Shown here: positions 12,644 to 23,469 of the stretch, piece by piece
How positions within the stretch are numbered: position 1 is the first letter of the stretch
Layout: each line of letters opens with the position of its first letter
NCBI GenBank assembly: GCA_012934845.2
Contig: WNNJ02000739.1
Coordinates: 1 to 64,000 of the forward strand
Direction: 5' to 3'
DNA from: Pomphorhynchus laevis
Lineage: Eukaryota; Acanthocephala; Palaeacanthocephala; Echinorhynchida; Pomphorhynchidae
Length of the DNA: 64,000 nt
The notes under the pieces: generated by a model
Databases searched by the model: none
What the model saw: only the letters and a program-made list of their open reading frames with translations
What the model was told of the DNA's origin: nothing
Position numbers and translations under genes: made by a program

Positions 12644-12793
12644 CCCATTATTTTACTATTAAATTGACTGCCAACGAGGAAGCGATTTAATGCTTTTATA
12701 TTAAAATGCTTTATATGTCCCATTATTTTACTATTAAATTGACTGCCAACGAGGAAGCGATTTAATGCTTTTAAATTAAATATGCTTTTAATG
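12644..12793 (+). repeat. 75-bp direct tandem duplication
   Basis: A 75-bp unit starting CCCATTATTTTACTATTAAA occurs twice in direct contact, from 12644 and from 12719, with very few differences. It is a recent local duplication in non-coding DNA just past the ALDH16A1-like stop. Confidence 0.85.
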
Positions 12794-13141
12794 TTTTAAT
12801 ATTAATGGTTTTATATTATACTGGATTATCTTACGGATAACGCATTGCCGGTTAATTCATCAAGAGATGTAACATCTATCGGTTAAAGTATTGTTTATTC
12901 TAAATTCACAAATGAAGAACTCTGCTGGGGTTTATTAACTTAATATACACGTGCAAAATATTGAGCAAACAAAGCGAAAACGCAAAACTAAATTGATAAT
13001 CGATTGTTTGCGGTAAATATATTGATTATCGATCATATGAAGTGAGTAAAAAATAGTTTTGATTTTTCTTATTGTCTTTTAGTAAAAACAAAATATCGCG
13101 GTTGTACTTAGTGCTTTTCTTGTCCTGAAGATGATATTAAA

Positions 13142-13440
13142 GAATTATTAAGGCTGGACCAAAGAAAATAGGAAATTTTTTATTGATATTTCGCTAATAT
13201 CTGTGAGCATCTTCAGAAACTTACCTAAAGATGCTAATAGAAGTTACCATCTTAGACTACACTCGTCCCAACTTTCTATCGCTGTGTTTCCGTCATTCCC
13301 GTCATTCTGAGAGTGTCGTCTAAGATGCTAACTTCTGTTAGCATCTTTAGGTAATTTTCTGAATATGCAAAAGGAGATAAGCAAAATATCAATAAAAAAT
13401 TTCCTATTTTCTTTGATCCTGTTCCAATAATTCTTGATCA
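13142..13440. mobile_element. Foldback (inverted-repeat) element, copy 1
   Basis: Two long arms run GGACCAAAGAAAATAGGAAA inward to GCATCTTCAG and back again as their reverse complement, ending TTTCTTTGATCC. A short central spacer separates them. The same arms recur at 19893-20065 and 29684-29872. The arm contains GAAGATGCTAA, then AGCGAAATATCAATAAA, which resembles Penelope-like 3' ends elsewhere in the window. These may therefore be paired element ends rather than DNA transposons. Confidence 0.65.
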
Positions 13441-14780
13441 ATAATAGATCATTATCAACTATTTAAGATGATATTAGGTCAGTATTAAATATTTGATGAT
13501 ATAATTACTAGAAATTAAAATTAAAAATTTCTCTCTCTATTTGATTTATTGATCCAATGTTAATATCCATGAGTGAACAACCGATTTAACACGTAACTAT
13601 CTTATTAATATAAAAATATCAAGTTGTTATATTTTTATTTTGTTGCTGCTCTGTTGCGTTTTAATTTCGGTTTTAGTAAAATACCCTTTGTAGCAATACA
13701 TTTTAATAAGGCACATTTAAAACTGTTTTTCATCGAGTGTTTTTCTTGTCCAAAAAAGAAATATATCAAAGCTCCCATTGAAAATTTTACAATGTCGTAA
13801 TTATAAAACAACTTTATTTTACTGTTCATTTAATCAGTGACAAAAGACTAAATAAATCTCTTTCTATCAAAAGAAATGATGCCAACAGAAACTAAATATC
13901 TGTCCATCAACAGAGGTGATGTCAAAAGAGAATAAATCTCTGTCCATCAACTAAATTGCCAACTTTGTGCCTTATTCGACTAACTAAATCCTGCTACTGT
14001 TTCTACAGCTTGTCGTTAGACCCCTATATATAAGTAGCAAAGTAAATAATGAAAAGAACGCACCGTTTAGGATTTGCTTTAACAACCTAGATTGTTGTAT
14101 TGAGTATTGGCCCTGCAAAAGTAAACTCACTTGATTCAATTTTTGAAGGAAATGCTCATTCATTTATTAACTTTTAATATTTCTGGCTAAAGTATAATTG
14201 TATTGAGTATTGGCCCTGCAAACGTTAACTTTTAATATTTCTGGCTAAAGTATAAAATCTCATTTTAATATGCAAATAAGTTTAAGAAAGACAACTTTAT
14301 TTCTAAAGAATCAACAATGTTGTTTCATTAGGACAGGCTGCCTGTATAAATCCGCAAATTGTATACTATTCATTAGCAAAACCAACGTTATTGATTAAAA
14401 ATTCTGCAACGTAATTGTTTTCTAAACAATCTAATTTACACAAGCATGAAAAAAGCTTCGCATGCGAATATCTTCATGTACTTTACAAAACCGAATCTTA
14501 ACTGTTTTCTGACTTGTTTAGTAGTTAACATTAATGTCGTAGTAAAGAACTTGAGCGAAAGTTTCCAGTAGTACATTGTTTTAATTGTTTTCTATAGTGC
14601 TTTAATTATTCACATGTGCTTATAATGAACGTCTAGCTTGCATGCTTCTATCAAGATCACGTATGTGCAAATGGTGATAACAGACATTGATATCACTAAA
14701 ATGTATTTTCAACAGAGAAACAATACTATGCTTTACTATCATTTTAAAAAGATAATATCGAATTTTATTTCACTTTAACG

Positions 14781-14879
14781 TCAATCTATATTCTCCTCTA
14801 TGATATCTTCTTCATCACTGAAATAAGAATTGCGAACGATCCTCTTTATTCTTCTGGACACATTTGAAATTTCGTCCAA
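14781..14879 (-). CDS. Possible terminal exon of an unidentified host gene
   Basis: On the minus strand, a TTTTCAG acceptor is followed by 32 codons: LDEISNVSRRIKRIVRNSYF, then SDEEDIIEENID and a TGA. The coding-like composition stands out from the AT-rich surroundings, and the acidic tail looks like a genuine protein end. No upstream exon was found in the next 300 bases, and the protein is not recognised. Confidence 0.3.
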   Translation of the reverse strand: MDEISNVSRRIKRIVRNSYFSDEEDIIEENID

Positions 14880-15189
14880 CTGAAAATTCAAATTTAACAT
14901 TCAACAGTAGAATTTAAGAATTTAAACTTTGTCATAGACATGAACATTGTTTACGCTGCATCAATATATTACAAAAGGTAAATGAGTAATTTTTTGGCAG
15001 TTTAAAATATGCTGCAAAAATTCAATTGTCTTAATTAATTTAAAATAATAAACAAATATTAATTTTCGATTAATAAATAAATAATTTATTTATTATAAAT
15101 TCTATTTATGGTTCTTTATGCTTTCAGAACGCCTAAAAATATAACCCCTCTTATAATGATAATAACAAAACCCAAAATAAAATATATGC

Positions 15190-15500
15190 AGCAGTGTAGC
15201 GACACTAAATACCATTCGAACTGCTCCGCGAATGTCACCGTCTTCGATTATTTTTGATATCTTTCAACGTAGCTGATATCCGAAAGTTTTATCAGAATAC
15301 GGCGGCTTTGTTGTTGATTATCTTCTTAGATTTCAATTGAGAGCTGATATCTGGCACATGCGTAGCAAATCTGCCCTGCAATAGATCCCGTTGACGGAGA
15401 GTTTGGAATCTTCTTTGGCACACGGAACGCGGTTTTTGGGAAACAAAGTAGAGTCCACAACGCCGATTCATCCGACGGCAGCGCTACAACTGCACTCATT
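15190..15500 (-). pseudogene. Retroelement ORF fragment (GDIRGAVR region)
   Basis: Minus-strand frames contain DESALWTLLCFPKTAFRVPK near 15480-15420 and IIEDGDIRGAVRM near 15240. The two resemble the N-terminal extension of invertebrate LINE reverse transcriptases, where a tryptophan/leucine block is followed by an S-D-G-D-I-R-G-A-V-R motif. The frames are broken between them. Assignment to a particular clade is not possible. Confidence 0.3.
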
Positions 15501-15502
15501 AA

Positions 15503-15935
15503 CTATTGTGCCGAGCATAGTGAACAACATCCTAGATATACGACATCCTTTGTACTGCATGTAACAGAGTGCTTAATTCTATAACTCAAACCTGTTACAT
15601 TACTTGTAAAGCGATTTGTTTCTACAATTTGTGCGCAACACTTGCATCTAGGGCGTTCACACTTTTTGCATGAATTTGCAACTCCAACTTTTGTAGTCTC
15701 TGACGAGCTTTTAATGATATTCCTACCTAATTTGTTATTAGATTTGTAGACAAATTGTAAATTGGGAATATTAATGTTTTCAGATTTTGCCATGTTTTTA
15801 ATTTTCAGATTAAGACTCCTTTCGACTGCCGTTAATGCTGGGTGGAATGGCATTACTATTCGAATTTGATTAATTTTGTCATTTTTAACTTGAGGTAATT
15901 CGTTCGGTAAATATGTTCTATGTCGTGCCCTATTG
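15503..15935 (-). pseudogene. Penelope-like element, C-terminal relic 1
   Basis: The minus-strand ORF reads MPFHPALTAVERSLNLKIK, then NLQFVYKSNNKLGRNII. A cysteine series follows: CKKCERPRCKCC, F-T-S-N-V-T-G-L-S-Y-R-I, and VVYLGCCSLCSAQ. This is the linker that sits between the RT and the GIY-YIG nuclease in Penelope-like proteins (pattern F-H-P-x-L, R-x-x-x-x-L-x-x-x-I, C-x-x-x-x-C-x-x-C, V-V-Y-L-I-x-C-x-x-C-x-x-Q-Y-V-G). The relic ends where Y-V-G should begin, so the nuclease is absent. Its 5' side is cut by the 360-bp repeat cluster. Confidence 0.65.
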
Positions 15936-15947
15936 ATACTGCCTCGT

Positions 15948-17625
15948 CTAGAGGTGACTGAAAGTCATGAATCGAAGTTCAGTCTATCAAGCAACATCAT
16001 TTAGTATAAATGCCGTATATCGTAAGAAATCCTGGACCGTTGTCTACTCAGCACATCCGTGCACTACTATTATACATGTCGTATCTATTAAGGATCCAAC
16101 GAGTGCAGCGACAATTCAGCAACAACCTATGCCGTGTTTAAAGTTGGTCCGTACAACAATTCGATCTGGTAAAGAGCGTAAGCCTCAGACAATTAAGCAG
16201 TGTCGGAAACGCCTTTATTCACAATGTCACACAGGCAACCGAAACGACCAGTGAGTACTTCATTCTACTGATGAGTGTTGCCGGGTACTCATTGATCGTC
16301 TAGAAGTGACATGGTGACTGAAAGTCGTGAATCGAAGTCCAGTCTATCAAGCAACATCATTTAGTATAAATGCCGTATTTCGTAAGAAATCCTGGACCGT
16401 TGTCTACTCAGCACATCCGTGCACTACTATTATACATGCCGTATCTATTAAGGATCCAACGAGTGTAGCGACAATTCAGCAACAACCTCTGCCGTGTTTA
16501 AAGTTGGTCCGTACAGCAATTCGATCTGGTAAAGAGCGTAAGCCTCAGTCAATTAAGCAAAGCGTCGGAAACGCCTTTATTCACAATGTCACACAGGCAA
16601 CCGAAACGACCAGTGAGTACTTCATTCTACTGATGAGTGTTGCCGGGTACTCATTGATCGTCTAGAAGTGACATGGTGACTGAAAGTCATGAATCGAAGT
16701 CTAGTCTATCATGCAACACTATTTAGTATAAATGCCGTATTTCGTAAGAAATCCTGGACCGTTGTCTATTCAGCACATCCGTGCACTACTATTATATATA
16801 TATCACTATGTATATTTAAATATATATATACTAAATGGTGTTGCTTGATAGACTGGACTTCAATTCACGACTTTCAGTCACCATGTCACTTCTAGACGAC
16901 CACTTCAGCATCGAAATGATGAGTACCCGGCAACACTCATCAGTAGAATGAGGTATACACTGGTCGTTTCGGTTGCCTGTGTGACATTGTGAATAAAGGC
17001 GTTTCCGACACCTTGCTTAATTGTCTGAGGCTTTCGCTCTTAACCAGATCGAATTGCTGTGCGGACCATCCTTAAACACTAGGCAGAGGTTGTTGCTGAA
17101 TTGTCGCTGCACTCGTTGGATCCTAAATGGATACGGCAGGTATAATAGTAATGCACGAATGTGCTGAGTAGACAACGGTCCAGGATTTCTTACGAAATAC
17201 GGCATTTATACTAAATGGTGTTGCTTGATAGACTAGACTTCGATTCACGACTTTCAGTCACCATGTCACTTCTAGACGACCACTTCAGCATCGAAATGAT
17301 GAGTACCCGGCAACACTCATCAGTAGAATGAGGTACACACTGGTCGTTTTTTTAAGCAAGGTGTCGGAAACGCCTTTATTCACAATGTCACACAGGCAAC
17401 CGAAACGACCAGTGTGTACCTCATTCTACTGATGAGTGTTGCCGGGTACTCATCATTTCGATGCTGAAGTGGTCGTCTAGAAGTGACATGGTGACTGAAA
17501 GTCGTGAATCGAAGTCCAGTCTATCAAGCAACACCATTTAGTATAAATGCCGTATTTCGTAAGAAATCCTGGACCGTTGTCTACTCAGCACATTCGTGCA
17601 TTACTATTATATATATTGAATTACA
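15948..17625. repeat. Cluster of about 360-bp repeat units, direct and inverted
   Basis: A unit starting GTGACTGAAAGTC begins at about 15954, 16314 and 16676 (spacings 360 and 362 bp), head to tail. An inverted unit follows at about 16829-17345. A further direct unit then runs from 17348 to 17620, so the right part is a large palindrome. Each unit holds a hairpin (TGATGAGT paired with ACTCATCA in the longer version). Open frames within the units look accidental, since copies differ by frame-changing indels. Confidence 0.85.
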
Positions 17626-17691
17626 ATTCTTTATAAACAGCCTCCGGAGGTCTATTTCAAGACGTTATTAATAATTTGTTTAATTATCAGT

Positions 17692-17838
17692 TAATTAATA
17701 CCGAAAACAAAAACTTCTAATTTATCGAAACAACGCGTTTCGAAAAATTTCTTCTTCGAAAAATTTCTCCTGAAGAAGAAATTTTTCGAAACGCGTTGTT
17801 TCAATAAATTAGAAGTTTTTGTTTTCTGGATTAATTAA
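17692..17838. mobile_element. Foldback pair of Penelope-like 3' ends
   Basis: Arms of about 60 bp mirror each other around position 17765. The right arm reads CTGAAGAAGAAATTTTTCGA, then AACGCGTTG, TTTCAATAAATTAG and TTTTTGTTTTC. The CTGAAGA to CGAAACGCGTTG to CAATAAA order is typical of Penelope-like 3' termini. It lies between the two Penelope-like protein relics of this region. Confidence 0.6.
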
Positions 17839-18029
17839 CTGATGATTAAACAGATTATATAAAAGTTCGGATATATAGGTATAACTGATTTGGCACCTTA
17901 TATAATGTGCCATAAATTCAAAAATAGTGCCTACAATAGTCGTCTGGACAGAAGACAGTATAAAAAATTATATATATGTTACAGCAGACACTATTATAAA
18001 GACAAACGGGGTCGCATAAAACAACAAAT

Positions 18030-18345
18030 CGTTTATTTGTTGCTATCACATTTCATCCCGCACTAATAAGATTTCAAAAAGATTTAAACATCGTCATCAA
18101 AAATCTTTCAAAACAATTTCAGTATTACATACTTGATCCATGCAGTACATACCGCTCAGGAAAATCAATCAACGATATGATAATATATAAGTCACGTAGA
18201 GTAGGTAACTAATGGGCCCATGTGGGGCGGCAAGATGTAAATGTTGCAAATAAATGAGCAAAAAATCAATGTTCACTTGTGTCGTAACTCACTCAACATA
18301 TAAAGTTAAAGGGAATGTTAAACACATTTAAACTATAGGTATGTT
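18030..18345 (+). pseudogene. Penelope-like element, C-terminal relic 2
   Basis: The plus-strand frame reads TFHPALIRFQKDLNIVIKNL, then YRSGKSINDMIIYKSR. In a shifted frame it continues GPCGAARCKCCK, then MFTCVVTHSTYKVKGNV. Both match the linker block of relic 1 on the other side of the repeat cluster (F-H-P-A-L, G-K-x-I-x-D-x-I, C-G-x-x-R-C-K-C-C). It is more decayed than relic 1 and has several breaks. A 3'-end-like tail (GAAGAAAACTCACGCCGAAAG) lies further on, near 18512. Confidence 0.55.
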
Positions 18346-18679
18346 CATGGTATAAATAAGTACGAATAAGCTATCCATTAATGATGGAGAAAGATGTTGC
18401 TTGGCTTGATTATAACCATATATTAGAAATTTCCAGGATGTTCTATCTAATTATAAATTTATGCAGTTTTGATAGTGTGCTTGGTTTGAGTGTTTTAGAT
18501 TAGTAAATTACTGAAGAAAACTCACGCCGAAAGCTTTAAGAAATACTTTGTCATTTTTTTTGAATTTGACTGGTTAGATAATATTTACATACATATATGA
18601 AAAGAATTGATTTAATCAATCCTGATCCACACCGATTATATATACGTAGATAAAATATTGTATAAACCTAATCCTATAT

Positions 18680-19115
18680 ATACAGTCATGGTTGAATCAA
18701 ACTTCTAATTTATTTATTAGTCCTCTGTGGATCCAAGGCAGCGGTGCAATTTCCTTTGTAATTTATTATACTGATCATTTGATGATCCCGCTAATGTCTA
18801 TTACACTGAAAAGAATTTACTGCATTGTATTGGCATCAAAAGCGCAAGCTACGTCATGCAATTAGCATTTAGTGAATTCTTTCTGCTTTAATCCATATAT
18901 AGTATGATTTTCATGTGTATTCATTGTATGTGCTGCAACTGTTGAGGCTTTTTAAAAGCCGAAACGCTACGCCGTCTTGCAGTGTAGAAGCATAAAATTT
19001 ATTATATAGAGAGAGAAGCAGATAGGTGTAATATACAGTCCTGGTTGAATTAAAATCTAATTTATCGGTTTGAGGATCCCAGGCAGCGGTGCTATTTCCT
19101 TTGTTATAAGGAAAT
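18680..19115 (+). repeat. Pair of related roughly 85-bp repeats
   Basis: Similar sequences start TATACAGTCATGGTTGAATC near 18681 and TATACAGTCCTGGTTGAATT near 19032. Both continue through TCTAATTTAT and GGCAGCGGTGC to ATTTCCTTTG. The stretch between them holds AAAGCCGAAACGCTACGCC and, after the second copy, GGCTTCGGCCGAAACGTC. Both resemble Penelope-like 3' signals. The family is not recognised. Confidence 0.5.
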
Positions 19116-19514
19116 ATTAAATATAAGCGTTTAGTATAATTACAATTAAGGCTTCGGCCGAAACGTCAATAAATCTGTATTGCTAATTGTTGAGTCAATT
19201 TGATTACTTTTAAAGTTATATATGGCTGAATTCGTAAACCACAATCCTCAACAGCGTACTCAAAGTCATATATATAAAGCTAATCCTATATATATCTAGC
19301 TGCTGCTAGCGTCATCAGTAACAAAACGTACGTTTTTTCTAAACACTTTTAAAACATTTAAATAATTTAATATATACATTTTTTAAACTATACTACTATA
19401 AAAATACAATCAAACATAAAATAGTTAAATATATAAATTAATAAAATATTATTAAATACAAATTTATGCTCTTAAGCAGTAACTTTTTATGGGTAGATGA
19501 TAAATAATATGCTT

Positions 19515-19700
19515 TTTATTGGAATAAGATACACCAGATAATCAAATTTAATCAGGGGAAATACGTCATTAGCATGTATTTAGACCCACTGCTATGTTTA
19601 ATCGAGGAATAGTGGTCAAAACCTGATAACATGACAGTTTCTCATGATAACCTATAATCTTCATTCTTATACATTGTCTATTATCTATTAGTCAATTCAT
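19515..19700 (-). repeat. Short interspersed repeat, reverse copy
   Basis: The core CCTGATAACATGACAGTTTC (about 19629-19650) is the reverse complement of the core at 4261 and 57175. The second conserved block (GGGGAAATACGTCATTAGCATGTATTT) is also present in reverse, at 19556-19585. Several substitutions separate it from the other copies. Confidence 0.55.
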
Positions 19701-19892
19701 AAAAATTAATTTTTCTTAATTTCAATTTTTAATTTTTTCTCGATATAAATTATATTAAATCTTATATAACAATTATTAATTATTTATGATTATTTATTAT
19801 TTAATTATTTATTATTTATTCTCATTTATTATTTAATTATTTAAATTTTATTTAGCATTATTTTTTAAATAGTTGATAATGATCTATTATTG

Positions 19893-20065
19893 ATAAAGAA
19901 TTATTGGAGCTGAATAAAGAAAAGATAAAGACTTTTCATTGATATTTCGATAACCTCTTTAACATCTGTTAGAAAATTAGGTAATTTTCTGAATATTCTA
20001 AAAGAGGTTAGCGAAATATCAATAAAAAATTTCTATTTTCTTTGATCCAGCTCCAATAAATCTTT
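19893..20065. mobile_element. Foldback element, copy 2
   Basis: Arms beginning TTGGAGCTGAATAAAGAAAA and ending TTTGATCCAGCTCCAATAA form an inverted repeat with almost no spacer. The flank GATCTATTATTGATAAAGAA is also mirrored at copies 1 and 3. Confidence 0.65.
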
Positions 20066-21438
20066 ATTATTTTTTAATTTATAAATAATATAAAGTAGAC
20101 TCAGTTAGCTGATCTGCTTTGATACTGTTATTTCGCAATTTCTACTATTTTAGTGAGATAATGTTCAACGGATATAATCAAATGTCATGCGATAATGTAA
20201 ATAATTACCATCTCTGTCGATGTGTAATTGGAAGCAACATCAGATAGATAACCTTCTGTCCACTCGATGGCATTGCTAAAATCAGTGTATGTTAATAGGA
20301 AACATCATTTTCTATTATAAAATAGAAAATATTAACAAGAATTATAGCAATTTGATGGATACCGGAAAAAACCCACCGAAACAGTAGACGTCTATTTGTC
20401 TTATTTTACAATGATGCCATTGTGTAAAAGACGTGTGTGCTATTATTATTATTCAATTGTAAATTAACATAAGCGATCTCAATATATGTAATCGGGTTAT
20501 TAGCAGTAAAATACAAAATGCATTACAATATGCATTCTCTGGCATTTCCTTGTGTAGTAAATGAATAGTCGTCAAATCATCATGATCATTGCTGAAGACA
20601 ACGAGAGCTGAACGAGACAACCGCTGAGCACGACTGATGCTATTCTCTTGGTAGTTTTGATTTGTAGACTTAAAACTATTGCTACAATTTAGATATTAAT
20701 CTTATTTCTGTCGATCTATGCAAGCTCAATACTAAAATGATATGGTACAAACAATAAACTTATCAATTTTATAATTTAAAAGAGAAATGGATTCACAAAT
20801 ATGAATTATTAACTTAAACCAATGTTGCATGTGGTTCGGAATCAAATCTGAGAAGATGATAGAATATCTGGAGCCAATTAATAATTAGAACATCATGTTC
20901 TGGGTTTCCTTTGAGTTACAAATTAAATAATGAGACGAGATTGGAAATAAATAGCGATATACGATTTTAAATGGCAAAAATGATCTATTTGTGCATTAAT
21001 AAAGAATTTACAAAATAACCTTCTATAGTAATATTTTGCCTTCTGAAATTATTATATTAGGGAACATGACATAACTTTTCCTTATTTAAATAATTTGTTT
21101 CTTTCTAATAAAGAAAAATTGGCTTTTTCAATCTCGTTCATTAATTTATCTTCCATGATGTAACAATTCATTAATGTAATACTTTACATGACTTCAGCAC
21201 TCCATTGCACATTTAATATAATGGAGGAATATGCGATCATGATGTGTATAATCAAGCCTAATAATGATTCCGAATCAATATTATTACCTATATGTGTTTA
21301 CTTTGTGACGGATCCTCAGTAGGAAACCAACCTTGTACTCATTTCGACGCTCTATTATATCGATACTAGTAGTAAAGATATCTATGTAGATCATTGTTAA
21401 TAAAAACCTTTTTGTACATAATATTAGAGTAACATCTA
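20066..21438. other. No gene seen
   Basis: AT-rich sequence downstream of ZCRB1. A possible extra ZCRB1 exon at about 21276-21360 on the minus strand is discussed with that gene. Nothing else can be supported. Confidence 0.3.
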
Positions 21439-22837
21439 CTACCTCTCTTTGTACGCAATTTCAGGCGTGTATATTTTAGGTTTTAATGATTTCACTGCAT
21501 CTCTATTGTGTAATTTCAGCTTTCGTTCTCCGAGTTGATTGTTGGGGCAGTTGTAACTAATATGACCTTCTTTCTAAAGTGAGCAATCAAAAAATACATA
21601 ATATATTAATTACACTATATTATACTTATATTATTATAAGACGCAAAATAAAATATTTTAATTTGTTAAAATTGCATTATATTAATGTCTGCATACGACA
21701 TCGTATTCAACAAAATACTACAACTTTATGCAGTACAAATAGAGGTCGATTTATGATCGATCATAAATGGATCGATCATAAATGGATCGATCAAATAATG
21801 GCTGACACTTCACCGGACATCAATATAAAACAATGCTACAAATAGAGGAATCTCGAGGAAAATATAACTTAAAAACAAATTTTAAACATTAAGAACTTCA
21901 TTCTGTTTTTATTTTAGATTTGATAAAATTATAAAGGGTGAAAAGTTATTTTAAACCCTTTTGTAGAAAATGTACTGATCAGATAATATATATGTGAGTC
22001 AATTAATAAAATGAGGCTGTAGAGACAAAACGTTTTCTTTAACGTTTAGCTTGCATCTTTTTCCTTGTGTTTGTTTTCTCATAAAGAATAAAAAATAAAT
22101 AACGAATAGACTTTTTATTTTTGAGAAAACAAACACTTCGAAAAAGCGAAAGGCGAAACGTTAGAAACTTAAGAAACATTAGCAAGTTTTTTTTCTTCAT
22201 TTTTAAATAATTTTTTATAATTTTGTACATAAAATGTCTTTTTTATTATACATAATTTTATATATAATTTGTGTGCATAGTTGATACTTGGTAATTTTCT
22301 TTAGTAACAGGAAAATAGTATATACCCTGCATTCAAAGCATTTTCTTTTGTTCTGGCAATGATTTCGTTTGTTGCAAGGAAATTCGACGGAGCGCCCATT
22401 ATCAATGGCAATATCACAGCGAACAGTGCGATCACCTATCTTTCATTGCAGTAGATATAACTATTTTAAAGAAATGAATGGCATTACTGGCAATAAATTT
22501 ACCTTACTACCATTAAGGGTCTTGACTGCAAAATAGGTATCTTTATTTTGAGAAAAATGTACAAATCCAATTCCTTTACTTAATCGATATCCTGACTTTG
22601 AGTACGTCTTCACAATTGTACTTCTTAGAATTAGACAAGTTCGAACAAAGAAATATATAAGAATTTTACTATGTACTTAATCACTTTCCCAAATCGTTCA
22701 CATATCTGGCTAAGATCATTTGAGGTAAGCTTGTAGGGCAGATTAGCGATATACATTGTGGACGCATTTAATCTGTTCTTATATGTACTGGAAGCAGTAG
22801 CTACTCTCGTATCTGTTTCAGTCGTGCATTTATCCAT
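21439..22837 (-). CDS. ZCRB1: ZCRB1, U11/U12 snRNP 31 kDa protein
   Basis: There are four exons on the minus strand: 22837-22677, 22623-22503, 22439-22326 and 21573-21439. They join in phase to give 176 residues (human about 217). Exon 1 holds RNP2 (MYIANLPY). Exon 2 holds RNP1 (KGIGFVHFS). Exon 3 has CDIAIDNGRSVEF, the near-invariant A-I-D-N-G-R of ZCRB1, then CFEC. Exon 4 completes the zinc knuckle: C-x2-C-x4-H-x4-C, reading KEGHISYNCPNNQLGERK. The protein binds RNA in the U11/U12 di-snRNP of the minor spliceosome. Introns are 53, 63 and 752 nt with GT-AG ends, so this gene itself has U2-type introns. The stop at 21441-21439 may be read, or GAGAG|GTAGTA may be a donor to a further exon near 21360-21276. 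The lysine-rich tail of vertebrate ZCRB1 is missing. Confidence 0.88.
22024..22185. mobile_element. Imperfect foldback element inside ZCRB1 intron 3
   Basis: The left arm (about 22031-22079, ending TTGTGTTTGTTTTCTC) mirrors the right arm (about 22127-22180, starting GAGAAAACAAACACTTCGAA). They flank an AT-rich loop of about 45 bp. The right arm carries AAAGGCGAAACGTT, the Penelope-like 3' signal. Confidence 0.55.
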
Positions 22838-23469
22838 TATTCTGTAAGAAAATATGCAATATAATTGTTTGAAAGATAATGAAAAATTTTGTAAGTTTAC
22901 TGTTATAAAAACCTAGCCACGAAAAAAAAAGATTTTACGGTGTTATCTTTCAAAAGCCGGAAAATACATGAACTCGAATAAAGATAAGAGTTTTATTTAA
23001 TGCTTTCCATCGCAATATTTATCTCAAACGATTCGCTGCAAACAGCTTCAGAAAAACGCGAGAGCCCTGTGTATCAATTGAATTCATTGCTATTTGAGCT
23101 AGCAGTATTTTGCAACACAATTACCCTTATGTAAATAAGAATTGATTTATAGAATAGAAAACTGTTTCTAGTAAATCAACATCTGGAAAAAAGGTAAGTG
23201 GTGTTTTCTTTTCTTCTCTTTTCGATTCCAGTGTGGAGGGGAAACCCCCGGTACCGAAGTTAATGAACTTGGTTTGCATCAAACTTTTGGTACTAATAGA
23301 GGGAGACAAAACTTATTCAACGTCTTTCTCAGAAGCTTTGCTGATCAATATAAAAAAAGAATTTTGTTTAATTCCATTAGATACTATGAAACTAAGATAA
23401 AATTTCGTTCAGCACCTCGGAGCTAGCAAATACATATTGAATTCTTTAAAACAAAATATAATAATCTCG
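22838..23469. other. ZCRB1 upstream region, no gene seen
   Basis: The ZCRB1 promoter should lie in the first few hundred bases to the right of 22837. No TATA-like or initiator element could be singled out in this AT-rich DNA. Confidence 0.3.

Noticed and set aside
16230-16300. CTGATGAG and CCGAAACGACC in the 360-bp units, resembling a hammerhead ribozyme
   Set aside because: CTGATGAG is part of a hairpin (TGATGAGT with ACTCATCA in the longer copies) and the GAAAC lies upstream. A permuted fold gives a stem II (GTTGCC/GGCAAC), but only about 25 nt remain for stems I and III and the cleavage site, and no pairing was found.
15967-16895. Three similar ORFs (MNRSxVYQATxFSINAV) as a repeated gene family
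   Set aside because: They lie in the 360-bp repeat units. Copies differ by frame-changing indels and the same DNA is also present inverted.
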